In this document: one piece after another, positions 13,525 through 15,499 of the stretch | Numbering within the stretch: the first letter of the stretch is position 1 | Layout of the letters: every line of letters starts with the position of its first letter | NCBI GenBank assembly: GCA_045617525.1 | Contig: JAZLIT010000257.1 | Location: 1 to 15,499 of the forward strand | DNA from: JAZLIT01 sp045617525 | GTDB taxonomy: Bacteria; Bacillota; Bacilli; Bacillales_A; Planococcaceae | Direction of reading: 5' to 3' | Length of the DNA: 15,499 nt | Position numbers and translations under genes: made by a program | Notes under the pieces: model-generated | Told to the model about the DNA's origin: nothing | Seen by the model: the letters and a program-made list of their open reading frames with translations, nothing else | The model's database searches: none

Positions 13525-15444
13525 ATGATGCTAAAGCAAAAATGGCTATGGGGGCTAATTCTATTACTTTTAGTGGTAGCGGCGCCAAGTTTAGTAGAAC
13601 GTTGGCAAGCTGAGGAAAACTCAAATCACTATGAAATCATCGTTCCTTATGGGGAAATTTTAACGGTTGCGAATGAAAGTGAGCTTACGTTAGATGAAGT
13701 TTTAAAAACGTTGAAGGACGCTGGTCTGATGAATGTCAGCATTGAGCCGACGACATTAGAAAAATTACAGGTTCAAAACCTCTTGCAAATTTATGAGGAG
13801 GGCGAGCTTGCGAAACAGCTACGCTTTACTCCTTACGCAAAGGATATCGATGAAACAGAGCTAGGTCATTATATTTCGATTCCTGAAGAAGAGAGTTATA
13901 AGACGCTAATTGAAGAGATGATTGAACCAGAAACCGTTACAGTTGCTGGGGAATTATTTTATTTCTTATCTGAAGACAATGGTGATTTCACAATAGATAC
14001 GCCATTCGGATATTCTTCTAAGGCAATTGAAGCCGTACAAGCGAGTGGCATGAACTATACATTACGTTTAGAGAATGCAGAGAATGAATTAGTGAACCAA
14101 TTAATGGTTGAACAGCTAATTGAACTGAAAACAGATCAAGTAGCTGGCCTTCTTGGCATGGGCGAAGAAGTAATTGGATTTGGTCAGCCATTACGCGATG
14201 TATTCATTAATGAACTACATCAAGCAGGCTATTCTTTCTATCATATTGAAAGCAGTAAGATGAAGGGTCTTGGCGCAATCGGTAGAGTTACAGATTATGA
14301 TGTAATTCGCCTGCATTCGATTGATATTAATCGCCAGCCGACATTGACAACGGATGTTATGGTTGATCGTACGGTACGCGCGATTAAGGAGCGCAATATT
14401 AAGTCTGTGTTCTTCCATATTAATGTGAGTGACGGGAATATGCAGGACAATTTAGATGCAGCCGTTTCTTATTTAAATGGACTTGATGAGCGTATGCCTT
14501 CTAAATATACAGTTGGTGCGCCAGTGTTATTTGAAAAGGTTACTGTGCCTTCATGGGCGATGGCACTTGTGTTAGTGGCTGGTATCCTGTTCACATTCAT
14601 TACAAGTGAAATTCTAATGGTACGTGCATTACGTTATGGTGCGACAGCATTTATGATTCTGCTTGCAGCTGCTTACTTTGCGCTAGATCGTATTGTATTT
14701 ATCCAAGCATTTGCATTACTTATCGCTGTGCTTGCTCCGACCTATGCAGTTATTAAATCTGCGCAAGGTTCAGGGTCGTTCGGTGGGATTTTAGCGCAAT
14801 ATGCGAAGGCTGTGGGAATTACGCTTGTTGGTATTGCCATTGTCGTGAGTCTACTTAATGGCAATAAATTCATGACGGGCTATGAAGTATTCCGCGGCGT
14901 TATTTTAGTGTACCTAGTACCGATTGCCTGCGTTGTACTCTATGTACTTATGAAGCTATTCAAAATCGACGTTAAAAATCCGAAGAAATCGTTAACAAAT
15001 ACGGTAGCACTATTTAATATGCCTATACGTTATTGGCATGTGATTGTGCTAGTACTTATTGCAGCAATCGGCTTCTTCTACATTGGCCGTAGTGGCAATG
15101 GCGGTACGGCTCCTGGCTTCGAGCTTGCCTTCCGTCAGTGGTTAGAGGACCTTTTATATGTACGCCCGCGCACGAAAGAATTTTTAATCGGCTTCCCGTT
15201 CTTCGTGTTGGCTATTTATGTGATGAACACGAATAAGCGTCTTGGCCAAATTTTATTAATTCCTGCTGTGATTGGGTTCCTATCAATTATGAATACATTC
15301 ACGCATTTGCATATTCCACTTGAAGTATCTGTTCTACGTACTGTATATAGCGTAGTTTTAGGCTTCTTCATCGGATTTGTGTTTATAGCGATTTATAAAG
15401 CGTTAGCAAAATATAGTGCGAAACTTTCGAAGAGGTGGTCATAA
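13525..15444 (+). CDS. DUF5693 family polytopic membrane protein (SCWP cluster)
   Basis: The family is uncharacterised, and I recognise it mainly from its position just upstream of csaB in SLH-protein-rich Bacillales. The 639-aa protein has an N-terminal membrane anchor (about 7-24, LWGLILLLLVVAAP), a long soluble part (about 25-340) probably outside the membrane, and then about eight hydrophobic helices (near 344-362, 372-387, 392-410, 428-445, 457-477, 503-520, 553-568, 576-592 and 605-625; one may be re-entrant). Before the last helices lies a polar conserved-looking stretch GRSGNGG (521-527), then RQWLEDLLYVRPRTKEF. The soluble part has periodic polar/hydrophobic blocks without a catalytic motif I know. 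The start is one of two consecutive ATG codons (13525 or 13528) after AGAGGGAG. It sits 22 bp after the flippase and overlaps csaB by one base. A role in assembly or ligation of the SCWP is inference from context. Confidence 0.8.
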   Translation: MMLKQKWLWGLILLLLVVAAPSLVERWQAEENSNHYEIIVPYGEILTVANESELTLDEVLKTLKDAGLMNVSIEPTTLEKLQVQNLLQIYEEGELAKQLRFTPYAKDIDETELGHYISIPEEESYKTLIEEMIEPETVTVAGELFYFLSEDNGDFTIDTPFGYSSKAIEAVQASGMNYTLRLENAENELVNQLMVEQLIELKTDQVAGLLGMGEEVIGFGQPLRDVFINELHQAGYSFYHIESSKMKGLGAIGRVTDYDVIRLHSIDINRQPTLTTDVMVDRTVRAIKERNIKSVFFHINVSDGNMQDNLDAAVSYLNGLDERMPSKYTVGAPVLFEKVTVPSWAMALVLVAGILFTFITSEILMVRALRYGATAFMILLAAAYFALDRIVFIQAFALLIAVLAPTYAVIKSAQGSGSFGGILAQYAKAVGITLVGIAIVVSLLNGNKFMTGYEVFRGVILVYLVPIACVVLYVLMKLFKIDVKNPKKSLTNTVALFNMPIRYWHVIVLVLIAAIGFFYIGRSGNGGTAPGFELAFRQWLEDLLYVRPRTKEFLIGFPFFVLAIYVMNTNKRLGQILLIPAVIGFLSIMNTFTHLHIPLEVSVLRTVYSVVLGFFIGFVFIAIYKALAKYSAKLSKRWS

Positions 15445-15499
15445 TGCGCGTTGTCATGTCTGGTTATTTTGGCTTTGATAATGTGGGCGACGAAGCGAT
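15444..15499 (+). CDS. csaB: Polysaccharide pyruvyl transferase CsaB, 5' end only
   Basis: Only 18 codons are inside the window: MRVVMSGYFGFDNVGDEA. This matches the highly conserved N-terminus of CsaB (SGY-G-x-NVGDEA). CsaB adds pyruvate ketals to the SCWP, which create the ligand for SLH domains. The ATG overlaps the TAA of the preceding gene (TAATG), with GAGGTGG as ribosome binding site inside that gene. The match is short but specific, and the SLH proteins and operon context support it strongly. Confidence 0.85.
   Translation, partial: MRVVMSGYFGFDNVGDEA

Overview
The window looks like chromosome of a low-GC Firmicute of the Solibacillus/Lysinibacillus (Caryophanaceae/Planococcaceae) type. 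The main clue is the S-layer protein: its signal peptide (MAKTIKGRKF... to an ASA cleavage site) and its three N-terminal SLH domains resemble those of Lysinibacillus-type S-layer proteins. This assignment rests on remembered family features; no database was searched.

Layout. (1) 1-312: 5' part of a sigma-70-family sigma factor on the minus strand, running off the left edge. (2) 608-2056: exported class C penicillin-binding protein (S13 D-Ala-D-Ala carboxypeptidase/endopeptidase) with its own promoter and a long hairpin downstream. (3) About 2275-4968: a decayed mobile-element island. It holds an internally deleted IstB (IS21-family ATPase), a short unidentified coding-like scrap, the C-terminal half of a REP-associated transposase (RAYT), a tyrosine recombinase cut off exactly where the RAYT piece begins, one complete tyrosine recombinase, a 90-codon coding-like relic with an in-frame stop, and several copies of a GTGCCTGGCAC-cored repeat. 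(4) 5138-8590: the minus-strand S-layer gene, with a well-formed terminator, a good sigma-A-type promoter and a roughly 190-nt leader. (5) 9184-10929: divergent SLH-anchored glucosaminidase (autolysin). (6) 11218-15499: a tightly packed plus-strand operon of tagA-like glycosyltransferase, MurJ/SpoVB-like flippase, DUF5693 membrane protein and the start of csaB. Three of the four genes overlap or nearly abut.

How they work together. The S-layer protein and the autolysin both carry SLH domains. Such domains bind secondary cell-wall polymer (SCWP) that carries pyruvate ketals, and CsaB is the pyruvyl transferase that adds them. The upstream operon genes supply plausible steps of SCWP synthesis: a WecG/TagA-type sugar transfer to a lipid-linked precursor, a flippase, and an unassigned polytopic protein. 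The right two thirds of the window is therefore a cell-surface module: anchor polymer synthesis, the main anchored protein and an anchored wall hydrolase. The PBP at the left also acts on the wall.

I did not find a clearly new biological system. The least explained items are the recombinase/RAYT junction with its repeat family, the unidentified relic at 4608-4881, the S-layer leader structures, and the role of the DUF5693 protein.
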